Notes under the pieces: model-generated
What the model was told of the DNA's origin: nothing
Databases searched by the model: none
The model's input: only the letters and a program-made list of their open reading frames with translations
Program-made: the position numbers and the translations under genes
Shown here: positions 1 to 10,783 of the stretch, piece after piece
Layout: each line of letters opens with the position of its first letter
Numbering within the stretch: position 1 is the stretch's first letter
NCBI GenBank assembly: GCA_028641055.1
Contig: CM054062.1
Span: forward strand, 231,202,696-231,266,695
Direction: 5' to 3'
Length of the DNA: 64,000 nt
From: Alopecurus myosuroides
Lineage: Eukaryota > Streptophyta > Magnoliopsida > Poales > Poaceae

Positions 1-31
1 AACACACTAATAATAAACAACATGAAATATA

Positions 32-316
32 TCAATCTGCAGGATTGCAATGTTCATAATAGGGTATGATAAAATGTACTCGCTTGCCCTTAATAATGGA
101 GAAAAACATAAATGTCAGGACACCTATGAAGTTCAAGTGAAGACTAGAAGTAAAGATGTCAAAAGATAAAAGCATCAAAGTTATACCCCAATCAACCATG
201 TTCCGGGACAAGCACATTATACTAAGAATGACAGCTATGCTCTCAAAAAGTGCATAAGTGAGAAGGTGAAGAATCGTCGTAAAAGTAAAATAAGGGCCCT
301 TCGCAGAGGGAAGCAT
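32..316 (-). CDS. Short hydrophobic ORF in the 3' region of element B
   Basis: A 94-residue open frame rich in Leu, Ile and Phe. I do not recognise a family. Its middle and end (around the residues LNFIGVLTFMF) correspond to frames in element A (14536-14745) and element C (55407-55676), where LNFEGVL and a following MFC are kept. It lies shortly before the polypurine tract in all three, where related Athila elements may carry an env-like ORF. It could equally be an accidental frame preserved by DNA homology. Coding status is unproven. Confidence 0.3.
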   Translation of the reverse strand: MLPSAKGPYFTFTTILHLLTYALFESIAVILSIMCLSRNMVDWGITLMLLSFDIFTSSLHLNFIGVLTFMFFSIIKGKRVHFIIPYYEHCNPAD

Positions 317-2420
317 GGATTAACTCGTGTGCTAGAGCTTTTTATTTTATAAGCAGAGGTATTGAAAACATTTTTGTAGAGAGGTGTATGCTTATGTCAA
401 CGAATGGTAAATAGACAATAAAGTAAGTCACAAGCCAACTAGACCTTGCAAGAGCGGCTCCCATTGAAGGACGCAAATGGTATAGAAGGTCATCCCCCTT
501 CTCTTTTGCTTACACAATTATGGTTTGACTGATAAATGAGGGGCAAAAATAGTCAAGATAATTTATAATAACCAATTTTGGGGCTGGGCACCCCGCTGCC
601 AGCTCTTTTATCATTTGGATAAGCGGATGAAGCCACTAGTCCAGGTGTGCAAAGTCCAATCAACAAGTGAGATAAAGATTCTCTATTTACGTCCTCATGA
701 GCTAAAACAGGGGCACAAAACAGGAATAATTTTTGAAGGTTTTAAAGGTAGCACATGAGAAATTTACTTGGAGTGGCGGTGAAATACCATATATAGGTAG
801 GTATGATGGAAACATTTGGAAAAGCTTTGTTTTTTGGGAGTTGGATGCACGAGTAGAGCTCATACTCAGTACAAGTGAAGGCTAGCAATAGACGGGGAGC
901 GACAATCAAGAGATCAACAACTGTTATAATCATGCTTGCGACAAAACAAAATTAATGGGGGCATAAAAGCGATACAAATACTCTGAGGCAAAATAAATCA
1001 TCGAGGCTTAATTGACCTTTTTGTTTTCAGTCTTATGTATGCGTGAGCATGTGCCAAGTCAATTCAAGCGAAATATTCAGAGGGAGATACCACAATTTCA
1101 TACCCTTCTATGAATAAAACAATGCAAGCAAACATTCATACGCCATGCTATTTAATATTAATAAGTTGGAACTAAACCTGAGAGAGCACGAACTACTAAG
1201 CATAAATTAAATATCATACACCTTACACAAACAAACTAAGCATGTCCACATAGATGAGTATATGTACAAAAATGAAAACAAATAGAGTTCATACCAGCCT
1301 CTCATCACAACTTGAATTGTCGTAAATCGTCATTATTGCTCTTCACTCGTGTGGATTGAATAATATAGAATGATAACCAAGCTCCAACGGAGTCATGGAG
1401 GACTACTAAACTCTGCAGCAAACTTTACAAAACCAAAGAAGAACAACAAATATTTTTGGGTTTTCGAATTTTTAGAACATGAACAGAAAGAAACAAGCAA
1501 ACAAAGCAAATTATTTTTGGATTTTTGAATATTAAACCGAAACGAGAAAGTAAAACCAACAAAAGAAACTAAAGAAGCAAATAAAGAGAAACCATCGAAA
1601 TATTTTTGGTTCTTTTTGTGTTTTGGAAAGCAAGAACAAAATAATAAAAACAAAAAGAAGCAAAAGAAAAGAAAACTAACGAAAGAAATGAAAAAAATGG
1701 ATACACAAATAACCGACAAAAACGTGATATATAGATGAGTGTGATGTCGGTATACCTCCCCAAGCTTAGGCTTTTGGCATAAGTGGAGATCAACCACGGC
1801 GCGGGAAGTAACGCCACGTTGGTGGGTCATCCATAGCATGGTCGTACTCGGGCGCCGATGAAGAAGATGAAGCAGCATGCCCATAATCATGACCGGGGTG
1901 CAGGTATGGAAACCCCGCAGTGTCGGAGGGAAGAACATGCATCAAAACTAAATTATTTCACACAAATCAAGCATGCTAGCTCATACAACCTATCACCCAC
2001 CATACCAAAATACTCAAGAAATACTCCACCAAATAAAATTTTACTTGGATAATTGGAGAAGTCACATACCGAAAGAAAATGCACCAAATTTCAGTCACAA
2101 AGATGGGCTGAGCAAAGACATCAAGAAATTCGCGAAGAAGAACAGCAAGAGCCGGGTTCCAGGAATATTTTCGAGTTTGGGAGAGAGAGAGAGGAGTGTT
2201 TGGCAGGGAGGAGAGCTACTGGAGGGCCAGGGGGCCCCACACCGTGTGCAGGCGCCACTAAGGGGGCCAGGCCGTGCCCATGCATTGTGTGCCTGCTTGG
2301 TGGGCCCCCTGGTGTCTACCAGGTGCCTCTCTGCCTCATTTTTGACGTAGAAATTTAATATATTGTTTCTGGAATTTTTAGAGGAACTTTATTTTCGAGC
2401 AATTTCCAGAATTTGATAAA
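317..2420 (-). other. Non-coding 3' region of element B
   Basis: I see no convincing coding region here. It contains a stretch homologous to 14820-15780 (element A) and 55750-55957 (element C), an AT-rich stretch around 1430-1720, and a GC-rich block around 2200-2320. Frames longer than 60 codons in this stretch show low complexity only. Confidence 0.6.
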
Positions 2421-2452
2421 TAATTAAAAACAAGAAAAAAAATTGTGCAAAG

Positions 2453-2680
2453 GTGGAAAACAAAACCAAAACCAGAACTACAGAGGTTCTAAGACACTCC
2501 AATAGGCAAATAACCGGTGAAAACAAAGGTGGAAGTGGTGAAAACAAAAATGTGGGTGGTGAAAACATGAGTAACCACAGTAATCGGGATGAAAACATGA
2601 CTATGGATGGTGGAAACATAATTATACTGAAGTATCATGGTGATAACAAGGTGAAAACATAAAGGTAAAGGTGAAACATA
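2453..2680 (+). repeat. Degenerate minisatellite, GGTGAAAACA-type units
   Basis: Short units of the form ggtg(a/g)aaaca recur about ten times with variable spacers. Clear copies lie near 2452, 2515, 2536, 2557, 2588, 2611, 2639, 2649 and 2670. It sits just downstream, in element sense, of the protease end of element B. The units are imperfect and not in one fixed register. Confidence 0.6.
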
Positions 2681-2840
2681 GTGAATACATTTTCCTCTTC
2701 ATTCAAAATCACTTTGTTAACAAGGTTGATCAAGTCTTGTTACCAAAACAATTTTTGTATGAGGCAAAACTTTGCTTATCAATAAATGATTATGTTACCT
2801 CCACTTTGATAGACATAGTCCCAATCATAATAATTTCATA

Positions 2841-3493
2841 TTATTTTGGTGGCATTGGAATGGGACAATAGAATTCTCCAATCTTGATGGTCTCAATATT
2901 TTCAATTGAATTTAGACCATATCTCCTATCAATCTTCTTGGGAAAATAAACTGTGTGCTCTTTATCATTAACATTAAAAGTTACTTTTCCTTGATTGCAA
3001 TCAATAACATCCCCTGCAATGTTAAGAAAAGGTACCCCAAGAATAATAGACATATTATCATCTTCAGGCATTTCCAACACAACAAAGTCAGATAATATCA
3101 AACAATTAGTAGTCACTTGAATAGGAACATTCTCGCATATACCAACAGGAATAGCAGTAGATTTATTAGCCATTTGCAAAGATATATCAGTGTGTATCAG
3201 TTTTCCAGAGAGAGACTCTTATAGAGAGAAAAAGGCATAACACTAACTCCTGCTCCCAAGTCACATAAAGCAGTTCTAACATAATTATTTTTAATAGAAC
3301 AAGGGTTAGGAGGAATACCAGGATCTCCAAGCTTCTTTGGAAACTTGTCATTGAAAGAGTAATTAGCAAGCATAGTGGAAATTTCCTCATTAGGAATCTT
3401 TCTTTTGTTAGAGACAATATCTTTCATATATTTAGAATAAGAAGGCAGTTTAATAGCATCAGTGAAAGGAATTTGCAAAAACAAAGGTTTCAT
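2841..3493 (-). pseudogene. Element B retropepsin (aspartic protease), frameshifted
   Basis: Two overlapping frames together give a retroviral-type aspartic protease that would cleave the Gag polyprotein. The first (3493-3197) carries the active-site block CDLGAGVSVMP, the DLG form usual in Athila-lineage proteases. The second (3179-2841) carries the flap and C-terminal part, including the ILGVPFL motif (ILGRPFL is commoner in the lineage). A frameshift near 3190 separates them. The frame stops at about 2841 and no RT follows, so pol is absent rather than merely broken. It continues directly from the gag frame at 3524. Confidence 0.8.
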
Positions 3494-3523
3494 CCACTCA
3501 TAGAATTTATTATAATGTTCTTC

Positions 3524-5454
3524 CTACTTTGATTTATGTTTCTTATTAGTAAAAGGCATTGGTTTTTGTACCCAAGGTTCTTTTTGATTACCATGTTTAT
3601 TAGCAATGAAATCCTCCTTAGTATACTTCATAGTTTTAGTTTGCTTTTCAGGCTCAACTACAATTTCTTCTTTATCAGAAGCATCACTTTTATCATTACC
3701 ACTTTCAGTTTCAGCATCAGAGATAGATATACTATTAGGATCTTTAGCAGGTTCAGGAGATTCTACAACAGTTTTATGTCTCTTCTTCTTTTTCTTAGAA
3801 GGAGAACTATTGTTTTTAGGTTGCTGAGAATCTTGTTCAATTATTTTAGAACGTCCTTTAGGATACAAGGGATCCTGAGTAGAAACACCACTTCTAGTAA
3901 TTATTTCACAAACATGTTTTTCTCTAGAAGCATTAGCTATAAAATCTTTTTGCACTTTAGTGAGCTGATTAATTTGAGTTTGAACCATATGAAAATCTTT
4001 AACAAGCATTTTAACAACATTAGAGGTTCTCTCAATAATACCATGCAAATTATCAATAGCTCTGGAGTTTTCCATTAGATGATTCTGCATTCTCATATTA
4101 AAGTTGTCTTGCTTAACAACATAATTATCAAATTCATCTAAGCATTGACCAGGTGGTTTAGAATAGGGAATATCTCTATTATAAAAATATTGGAGAGAGT
4201 GTACCTCAACTGTTGATGGATGAGGAATTGGCTTACACAATTCTTCTATAGGTGGTAGATTCTTCACATATTCAGATTTAATACCCCTCTCTTTAAGAGA
4301 TTTCTTGGCTTCACTCATCACTTCATCATTTAATTCAATCATTCCCCTCTTCTTGGGTGTTGGTATTGGTGTTGGTTCTGGTGTTGGTGTAGGCTCAGGT
4401 ACAATCCAATCATCATGATTTTTGGCTATTTTAGCCAATAATTCCTCAGCTTCTTCTGGAGTTCTTTTCCTGAAAACACAACCATCACAACTATCCAGGT
4501 ATATCCTAGATTCAACAGTTAGTCCATTATAAAATATATATAGGAGCTCGTTTTTAGGTAATGGATTGCCAGGGATATCTCTTATTAAAGAACAAAACCT
4601 TGACCAAGATTCAGGTATTTTCTATCCTTCAATTTACTTAAAGTTAAAGATATTCTGCAAAGCAGCATGTTGAGCACTAGCAGGAAAATATTTTTGAAAG
4701 AAAGCATTAGCCAAACCATAGGACTATCAATAAATCCAGGTGACAAATTGTTAAACCAAGTTTTAGCTTCATATTTCAATGAGAAAGGGGAAATCTTGGT
4801 AACAAATTAATTGTGTATCTTAATATCATCAGAAAATAAACTACTCAAAGATGAAGGATCATTCGTATGTTCCATAGGACTTTTACTTTCATTACCACAA
4901 AAAGGTTCTTTCTCAACAATAGATATATAAGATAAATCTAGAGAGAAATCATAATCCTTATCTTTACTGTGTATGGGGGATGTAGCAAACTTAGCATCAG
5001 GAGAAGATTTATATTTAACAACATGTCTTGCAAGAAGACTCTTCAGAGCACTTGCACTAGTAGTAGATTAAACTTCTTCAATAAAGTCATCATTAAGTTC
5101 AATGTAGGTTTCCTCAAGATTATCACTAGGAATTTCTCTGGACACAGTTGAATTAACAGGTGTACCAACATTTTCAACAGAAATTTCAATGTTTTCAATT
5201 TGTTTAGCTCTAGCAATTATAGCATCTAGGAAAGGACCTAGTGAACTAGTATCATCAAGAACAATAGAAGCATCATCAAAAGTATCAGAAGCATTTTCAG
5301 ACTCAGCAGAAGTAGCAGTGTGTGTAGCATGTGGTGGTGTCAGAAACTTACTCATTACAGATGGTGAATCAAGAGCAACAGAGGTGTTCAAAGTTGTACC
5401 TATCCTTGTAGTGGATGGTAATATAGATACTTTTCCATCACGAGTTTTACCCAT
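3524..5454 (-). pseudogene. Element B Athila-type gag, broken
   Basis: The likely start is the ATG at 5454-5452, giving a protein that opens MGKTRDGKVSIL. The Gag is acidic and Ser/Thr-rich at the N terminus. It then hits a stop at 5068-5070, a stop near 4807, and frameshifts around 4585-4700. The recognisable capsid-like block (YEAKTWFNNLSPG) lies near 4750. The C-terminal part (4438-3524, 304 aa) begins at a Lys/Asp-rich block, has a Pro-Thr-Glu repeat (PTPTPEPTPIP), a long helical region, and a Lys-rich nuclear-signal-like run near 3790. Gag would form the virus-like particle. Several stops make this copy unable to give full Gag. Confidence 0.8.
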
Positions 5455-5513
5455 GATGAAAGGCTTGCAGCAAAAAATATCACGTTCAAGTGAGCAAATA
5501 AATAAAGTCGTGC

Positions 5514-5531
5514 TCCCCGGCAATGGCGCAA
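5514..5531 (-). other. Primer-binding site of element B (tRNA-Asp type)
   Basis: On the minus strand the 18 bases read TTGCGCCATTGCCGGGGA, two mismatches from the TGGCGCCGTTGCCGGGGA primer site typical of Athila-lineage elements. It lies about 11 bases inside the 5' LTR edge at 5543. Confidence 0.75.
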
Positions 5532-5542
5532 CAAAATAGTCC

Positions 5543-6936
5543 TGATGACCCACAAGTATAGGGGATTGCAACAGTATTCGAGGGAAGTAAAACCCAAATT
5601 TATTGATTCGACACAAGGGGAGCCAAAGGTATTTATAAGCCTTAACAACTAAGTTGTCAATTCAGCTACAACTTAAAGTAGACTTGCTCGCAACAATTTA
5701 TTCGGTGGTAACATTTTTATAGCAGCGGTAGTAGTAAAATAACAACAGGAGTAAAATAGTAACAACAGTAGCAATTGCGGGAAACAACAGGATTAACATA
5801 TTGTAGGAATAGGGATGGATGAGTAGGCGTTTCATCGATAAGATAGTTCATATAATAATCAAAACATGGGAATTGCAGATAGATAATAATAAAGCATCCA
5901 AGTTCTAGGCAAACCATAGGCGTGTGTTCCAATATAGTCATACGTGCTCACAATGAGAAACTGGCACAGCATCTTTTGTCCTACCAGCCCATTTGCAGCG
6001 GGGCCTCAAGGGAAACTACTGGTAATTAAGGTGCTCCTTTTAATAAAGCACCGGAGCAAAGCATTAACACTCTGTGAACACACGTGATCCTCACATCACA
6101 ACCATCCCCTCCGGTTGCCCAAATTTCTGTCACTTTGAGGCCTCGGGTTCTGGACAACAATGCGTGTAAACAACTTGCAAATATGATCAAGAAACATAAT
6201 TGTACTCACGAAACAATAACATGTTCAGATCTAAGATCGTGGCACTCGGACCCTAGTGACAAGCATTAAGCATAACAAGTTGCAACAACAGTAAATAGCA
6301 CTAACAACAGATACTAGGCACTATGCCCTAACAATCTCGCATTATTACATGATCAATCTCATCCAATCCCTTCCATCCCTCTCAGCCTACAACGGGGATT
6401 ACTCACACATGGACGGGGGAATCATGGACGGTTGATGGAGAAGTGGTGGCGGTGACGACGACGATGATCTCCTCCGAATTCCTGTACCGGCAAGGCGCCA
6501 GAACAGGAACTTCTGATCCCTGAAATAGGTTTCAAGGTGGCGGCGGCGCTCTGATGTGTTTCTTTGGAATATGACGAACCCCCCTCGGTTTTAGATTTAC
6601 GGGCATAAGTAGTCGAAAGGGGAGCCCGAGGGGGTGCATGCGGCCACCACACCACCTATAGGCGCGGCTTAGGGGGGGCGCGCCGAGGAATGGTGTGGGC
6701 CCCTCCTTGTCCCCCTCTGACTCTTGTTCTGGCTCCGGGGGTCTTCGGGTAAAATAAGGACTTTAGGATCTTTTCCGGGCAATTTCCTTAAAGTTGATTT
6801 TTCTCACAAAACGAGACACCAAGGTAATTTTGCCGAAAACAACGTTAGTCTGTGTTAGTTGTATCCAAAACTTACAAGTTTAGAGGCAAAAAATAGCGAA
6901 AGTGTTCAGAAAAGGAGATACATTTTGGATGTATCA
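5543..6936 (-). repeat. 5' LTR of element B
   Basis: Begins tgatgacccacaagtatagg and ends gatgtatca, so it has the TG...CA form. It is 1394 bp long and next to the primer site. The opening string is the one I associate with Sabrina-type Triticeae LTRs, though the name is from memory. The outer edge (6917-6935) can fold into a perfect 7-bp hairpin. No target duplication can be tested because the other end is outside the window. Confidence 0.8.
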
Positions 6937-7270
6937 TGCCCCCACCGCTTTGCCATGGACGGCGGCGTTGTCCTCGACGACTGAGACCAACAGGTGACGC
7001 AAAGCTCTGCTGGTCTCCACTTTGGCACTTGTGGTAGCCCTTTCCCGCCAAGAATGAGCGGGAAGGAGGTCCAAACGCCAGTATAAGAGGAGCCCATTGG
7101 CTCCTATAGAAGGAGGAATCAATTCAATCGGAGTCCTCCTAGTGTGACCCGAGGACAAGCTAGCATCTTGTACTATAACTGCAGCAGTGCAATCCACCAG
7201 ACAAGGAGGAGTAGGGTTTTACACCGCAAGGTGGCCTAAACTTGGGTAAACTCCCTGTGTCGCCATTTTT
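6937..7270 (+). repeat. LTR fragment, unassigned Gypsy family
   Basis: Contains a TATA-like agtataagagg near 7080 and a downstream block ending in taaacttgggtaaactccctg at 7238-7258. This is the same kind of block that precedes the primer sites of element M and element D. It is probably the R-U5 part of an LTR whose ends are lost. Confidence 0.45.
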
Positions 7271-8342
7271 TCTTATCTCAAGCTTTCCTTGCGAAGCCTC
7301 TCTAGAGGTGAAGGAAATGTGGTAAGCCCCTAGTGTTCAAACCTCCTGAGAGTTCATGTTCCTTGACAGACCACTCTCCGATAGGGGCAACAACACATCC
7401 TCCTCCATGCATGTTTCTGTCACTCAAGCACAGGAGCAAAGGAGACATGAACCCACTATCTAGAATATAAACCCTCTCTTGAAGATGCATACAATAATTT
7501 GTCCAAAGCAATCATACAGACCGGAGATTATTGCAAGACAATATTAAACTCTCTACAGATATAAGTGAAGCATCTCATATAGACATGAACAAAATAATCA
7601 TAATCTCATGGTTCATCGAATCCTAGAAAACACAAGAAATTGCATAATGATGATCTTGATCATGTTAGGCAGCTCACAAGATCTAAACATGGTAACACGA
7701 AGTGGAGAGAACACTATGTAGCTACTGCTATGGACCTGTAGTCCAGTAATGAACTATTTATGCATCACCGGGGAGGCAGACATGGTGATGAAGAAGCCTC
7801 CGGTGACGATTACCCCCTCCGGCAGGATGCCGGAGCAGGACTTTAGAAGCCCTAGATTGGACTTTCAAGGTTTGGCGCCTCTATATCTATTTCGTGGAAA
7901 ATTTCTCCGCCCCCGACGTTTTTAAGGGTAAAAGGCAATTTATAGGTGAAGAGCTGATGCTGGGGGAGGCCTAGGGCCACCAGGCGGCCATGATGTGCGC
8001 CCCCACCCCAGGCCGTTCCATGAGGTTGCCTCGTGCTTGTGGGGCCCGTGCCTAGGTTTCCTCTAGACTCCGTCTTTGTTCCGGGTAAAAAATGATCTCC
8101 CCAGATTTTTAGGACTTTTGGCGAATATTTCCTTAATATCTTTTCTGAAATAAAAAAATGGCATAAAATAGGAACTGGCTCTGGGAATCTTGTTAATAGA
8201 TTAGTCCATGATAATTCTCAGAAAACGAAGGAAAACATAAGGAAATTGGTGGAAAACAAGCATGGAGCATCAAATTTTTAGCTACGTTTGGGACATATAA
8301 GCATCCCCAAGCTTAATTCCTGCTCGTCCTCGAGTAGGTAAG
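7271..8342 (-). repeat. LTR fragment (E family) plus polypurine-tract stub
   Basis: Homologous to 37190-38137 and, in reverse, to the LTR of element E. It ends near 8299 in a degenerate gacatata where other copies have gacgtatca. The following 8300-8342 carries the agcatccccaagctt block, on the minus strand the polypurine tract, and the cgtcctcgagtagg string, also seen after the LTR of A. The internal sequence then stops at the LTR of element M. Confidence 0.65.
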
Positions 8343-8999
8343 TGATAATTTTGGGGGAATGACTAAGGGGATCTCCCAGTCAAGGAGTTCGAACCGGCTA
8401 AGGTAATAGCCGGTTCATAATCCGCTAGCAGGTTTATCTCACAACCGGCCGGACCAGGAAAACAAGCTTATTGGAGAACGACATAAGAGACCCAGATTAC
8501 AGGCTAGACGATGAGAGATCTAAGACCCGGCCTGGGACCCGGTCTAGGGCCCAAGAATGGGACCAGACCCAGGAAAACTACGTGCATGTGGAAGATTCCA
8601 GAACCGGTCGGGTTTGAGAGACCCGGTCCTCAACGTAAACCGACAATTGCTCGTCTGCCAGGTTAGGCTCGAACTCCGGCTATGGTATGACCCGGATCCG
8701 TCTATAAACCTAGGAACTCGTCTGCTATATAAAGCGAGTTCCTGGAACGTAGAAACTAAGTTCTAGCTCACAACAATAGTTCTCGAGACATTGGAAGCCA
8801 TAATTGTTCATTGTAATCGAGACCTCGAAACGGCAATAGTAAAGTAGCAGGAGTAGGTTTTACCCTCCATAGAGGGACAGAACCTGGGTAAACTTGCTTT
8901 TCTCGTTCCCACCATAGCCCTTTTGATACTTATCTTAGAAGCTATGGACTCACAATCCTGTTCTCGCATGAGAACACTTTCCATGACAACACCACGACA
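8343..8999 (+). repeat. 5' LTR of element M (Tat-like)
   Basis: Begins TGATAATTTTGGGGG just after an interrupted copy of the cgtcctcgagtaggta string and ends ...CACCACGACA directly before ttggcgcccaccgtgggg. A TATA box (tatataaag) lies at 8726-8734. The block gcaggagtaggttttacc with aacctgggtaaac near 8850-8900 is the R-U5 type block. Confidence 0.65.
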
Positions 9000-9315
9000 A
9001 TTGGCGCCCACCGTGGGGTCAGCTCACGGGAGCGTCTTTTTTTTCCGGAAGGAGCCCTACCTGGGATCGAGAAACTCACGATTGGGCGTCTCAGGAGGAG
9101 ATGGTTCGGGAACTACTACAACCACGATACTTGGGGGCCGGAGTTCGCTTTCATCGAATCTGGTTTCTAGGCCCCCTTCGGCGGAATCCAGGTCTTTGTC
9201 GGCTTCGTTGGAGGATCAAACTTAGAACCGGCTTAGGAGTCAGACTCGGTTTCTGGAGAGACAACGATCGTGCATTCATATGGGAAATCCTTGGTCGGGA
9301 ACAATGGCCTTGATG

Positions 9316-9830
9316 AAACATGCTCTATCCACCAGCTCTTTTGAGATAGTGTCGATGTTGTTTGTCAACGATACCATCCGAAGATGATTATGTGGGGATA
9401 GTGTATGCTTGGACATTATCGAGGTGGGTTAGCACACAGATAGAACAGATTCATACAACTTTAGGCCCCGGGAAACATCATCTCGTAAAATCCCTACGTG
9501 TTGTTTGTGGCTAGTTCTTATTCTGTATACCCATGAGGGAGCCGCCGTATGAACCGGTTCTCCTCTAGTTGTTGGCTAGATCATAGATTTTCTATCCGAG
9601 TCTCTCTAATGAGTTCTCTCTAAGTCTTAGTCTGCCCTCTTGGGCGCCTTGCCCCTCCTTATATAGGTGCAAGGGGCGGTTTACATGTAGAGTCCTAGTT
9701 GGTTACAAACTAGTCCGAGTTCTACTCCAAGTCAAATAAGAGTCTGGGTGCTACTCAGACTCCCCGAGCCGGCCTGCTGGGCCGCCTCCCATGATAGGCC
9801 ACGGCCTACCTCCGTGTGGGTACCCGTTAG
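9316..9830 (-). repeat. Nested solo-LTR-like insertion in element M
   Basis: Reads in minus sense, from about gggtaccc at 9830 to about 9316, with a TATA box (tatataagg) near 9656-9664. It splits the leader of M from its gag-like frame. Exact ends and target duplication could not be fixed by eye. Confidence 0.45.
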
Positions 9831-10260
9831 GAGGAGACCTAGAAGAAGAACCAGAAAGGTTACCTAAACCAGTTCAAGACACAACCGCCTACGTGGTAGG
9901 GCAAAAACGTCCCACAGAACCGAGGTATGATGCTAACGTAAATTTAGTTCAAGTGGTCATTGATACTGTTCCAGGAGAAAACAGAAGTATAGTTCAAGGA
10001 GCACTAGGAGCATCAGGGTCAGGACTAGCAGGGCTAGCAGGACCAGTAGTACCACCTCTGTTCGTGCCAAGGCCTGAAGTGATGGCAACGATGGACTCGT
10101 TGAATGAACTACTCGCAACTCCAGTCATAGCTGAGAACCTGGAGCAGCACAACACAGAGATAGCAAGGCTTCGGCAAGAACTAACTCGTGCCCGCCAGAA
10201 GATACAGACAGAGGCAACCTATATAAACGAGGCGCAGACAAACTTCCAACAGGAAAATTT
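9827..10260 (+). pseudogene. Element M gag N-terminal fragment
   Basis: The open frame carries an acidic start (LEEEPERLPKP), a Gly/Ala/Val-Pro linker (GLAGLAGPVVPP) and a helical, coiled-coil-like stretch (ENLEQHNTEIARLRQELTRA), which is the layout of N-terminal Gag in Tat-like elements. No capsid block or zinc knuckle is present. After about 10260 the frame enters unrelated LTR sequence, so the gene is truncated. Assignment rests on context (LTR, leader, then this frame) more than on sequence motifs. Confidence 0.5.
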
Positions 10261-10783
10261 GACGAACATATGTGTGCGAGCTCTATTAGAGATTATAATT
10301 CGAGCACCTCTAATTGGTTTAGAGCTTCTTCTAATTGTATGTTGATGTGTCCTCTCCCGATTTGATCTAGTTCCTAATTCAATATGCACATGTGCTGGGA
10401 TATCTCCACTTCAATCTGAACATCTGGTTCCTAGTTTTGGACGACGAAGTACTACAGGACTTTGACAAACATTTGTGTGCGACTCTTAGCGAGGTAACAT
10501 GTGAGACCCTCGGTCTGCTGGATCCGGAAGGCTAGATACGGGGAGACGGAAACAGTCCCACTGCTTGGCTTAGCCATCGCACTCTTCATTAGGCCTCACC
10601 GATATCGTCATCGACACCCGTTCTGTGCTCCGTGTCGGTAATGATCCAGATCTTTAGTCACCTTTACCTTCATAGTAGATACTGCGTGTTGCGTATGACG
10701 GAAAATTTTAATTTCTTGAACGCAACCCAATAATGACATCATGATAACTAGAGTATTATTGACTCTAGTGCAAGTGAGAGACC
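10261..10783 (+). repeat. LTR fragment, G family
   Basis: The stretch 10287-10420 is a diverged copy of 12260-12400 (ctctaattggtttagagcttcttctaatt type sequence), the R-U5 side of the G-family LTR. The rest, 10430-10783, is unassigned repeat-like DNA without genes. Confidence 0.5.

Larger units (their letters stand above)
1..6936 (-). mobile_element. Element B: Athila-lineage Gypsy LTR retrotransposon, partial
   Basis: The element reads right to left: 5' LTR (5543-6936), primer site, gag, aspartic protease, then a long non-coding 3' region that runs off the window at base 1, so the 3' LTR is not seen. No reverse transcriptase, RNase H or integrase is detectable between the protease end (about 2841) and the window edge. 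The gag-protease protein style and the tRNA-Asp-like primer site place it in the Athila group. It looks like a non-autonomous element that kept Gag and protease. Bases 1-1380 are homologous to the 3' internal parts of elements A and C. Confidence 0.85.
9000..10260 (+). mobile_element. Element M: internal region of a decayed Tat-like Gypsy element
   Basis: Starts with attggcgcccaccgtggggtc at 9000, a leader signature typical of grass Tat-type and large non-autonomous elements. The leader runs to about 9315, is interrupted by a nested LTR (about 9316-9830), and continues as a gag-like frame to about 10260. No protease or RT follows; LTR fragments of another family replace it. Confidence 0.6.

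Noticed and set aside
1393..1938. 181-codon Phe/Ser/Cys-rich minus frame
   Set aside because: The product is a low-complexity translation of an AT-rich stretch within the 3' region of element B; no conserved motif.
2671..2871. Small plus-strand frame beside the element B protease
   Set aside because: It is antisense to the protease end and has no motif.
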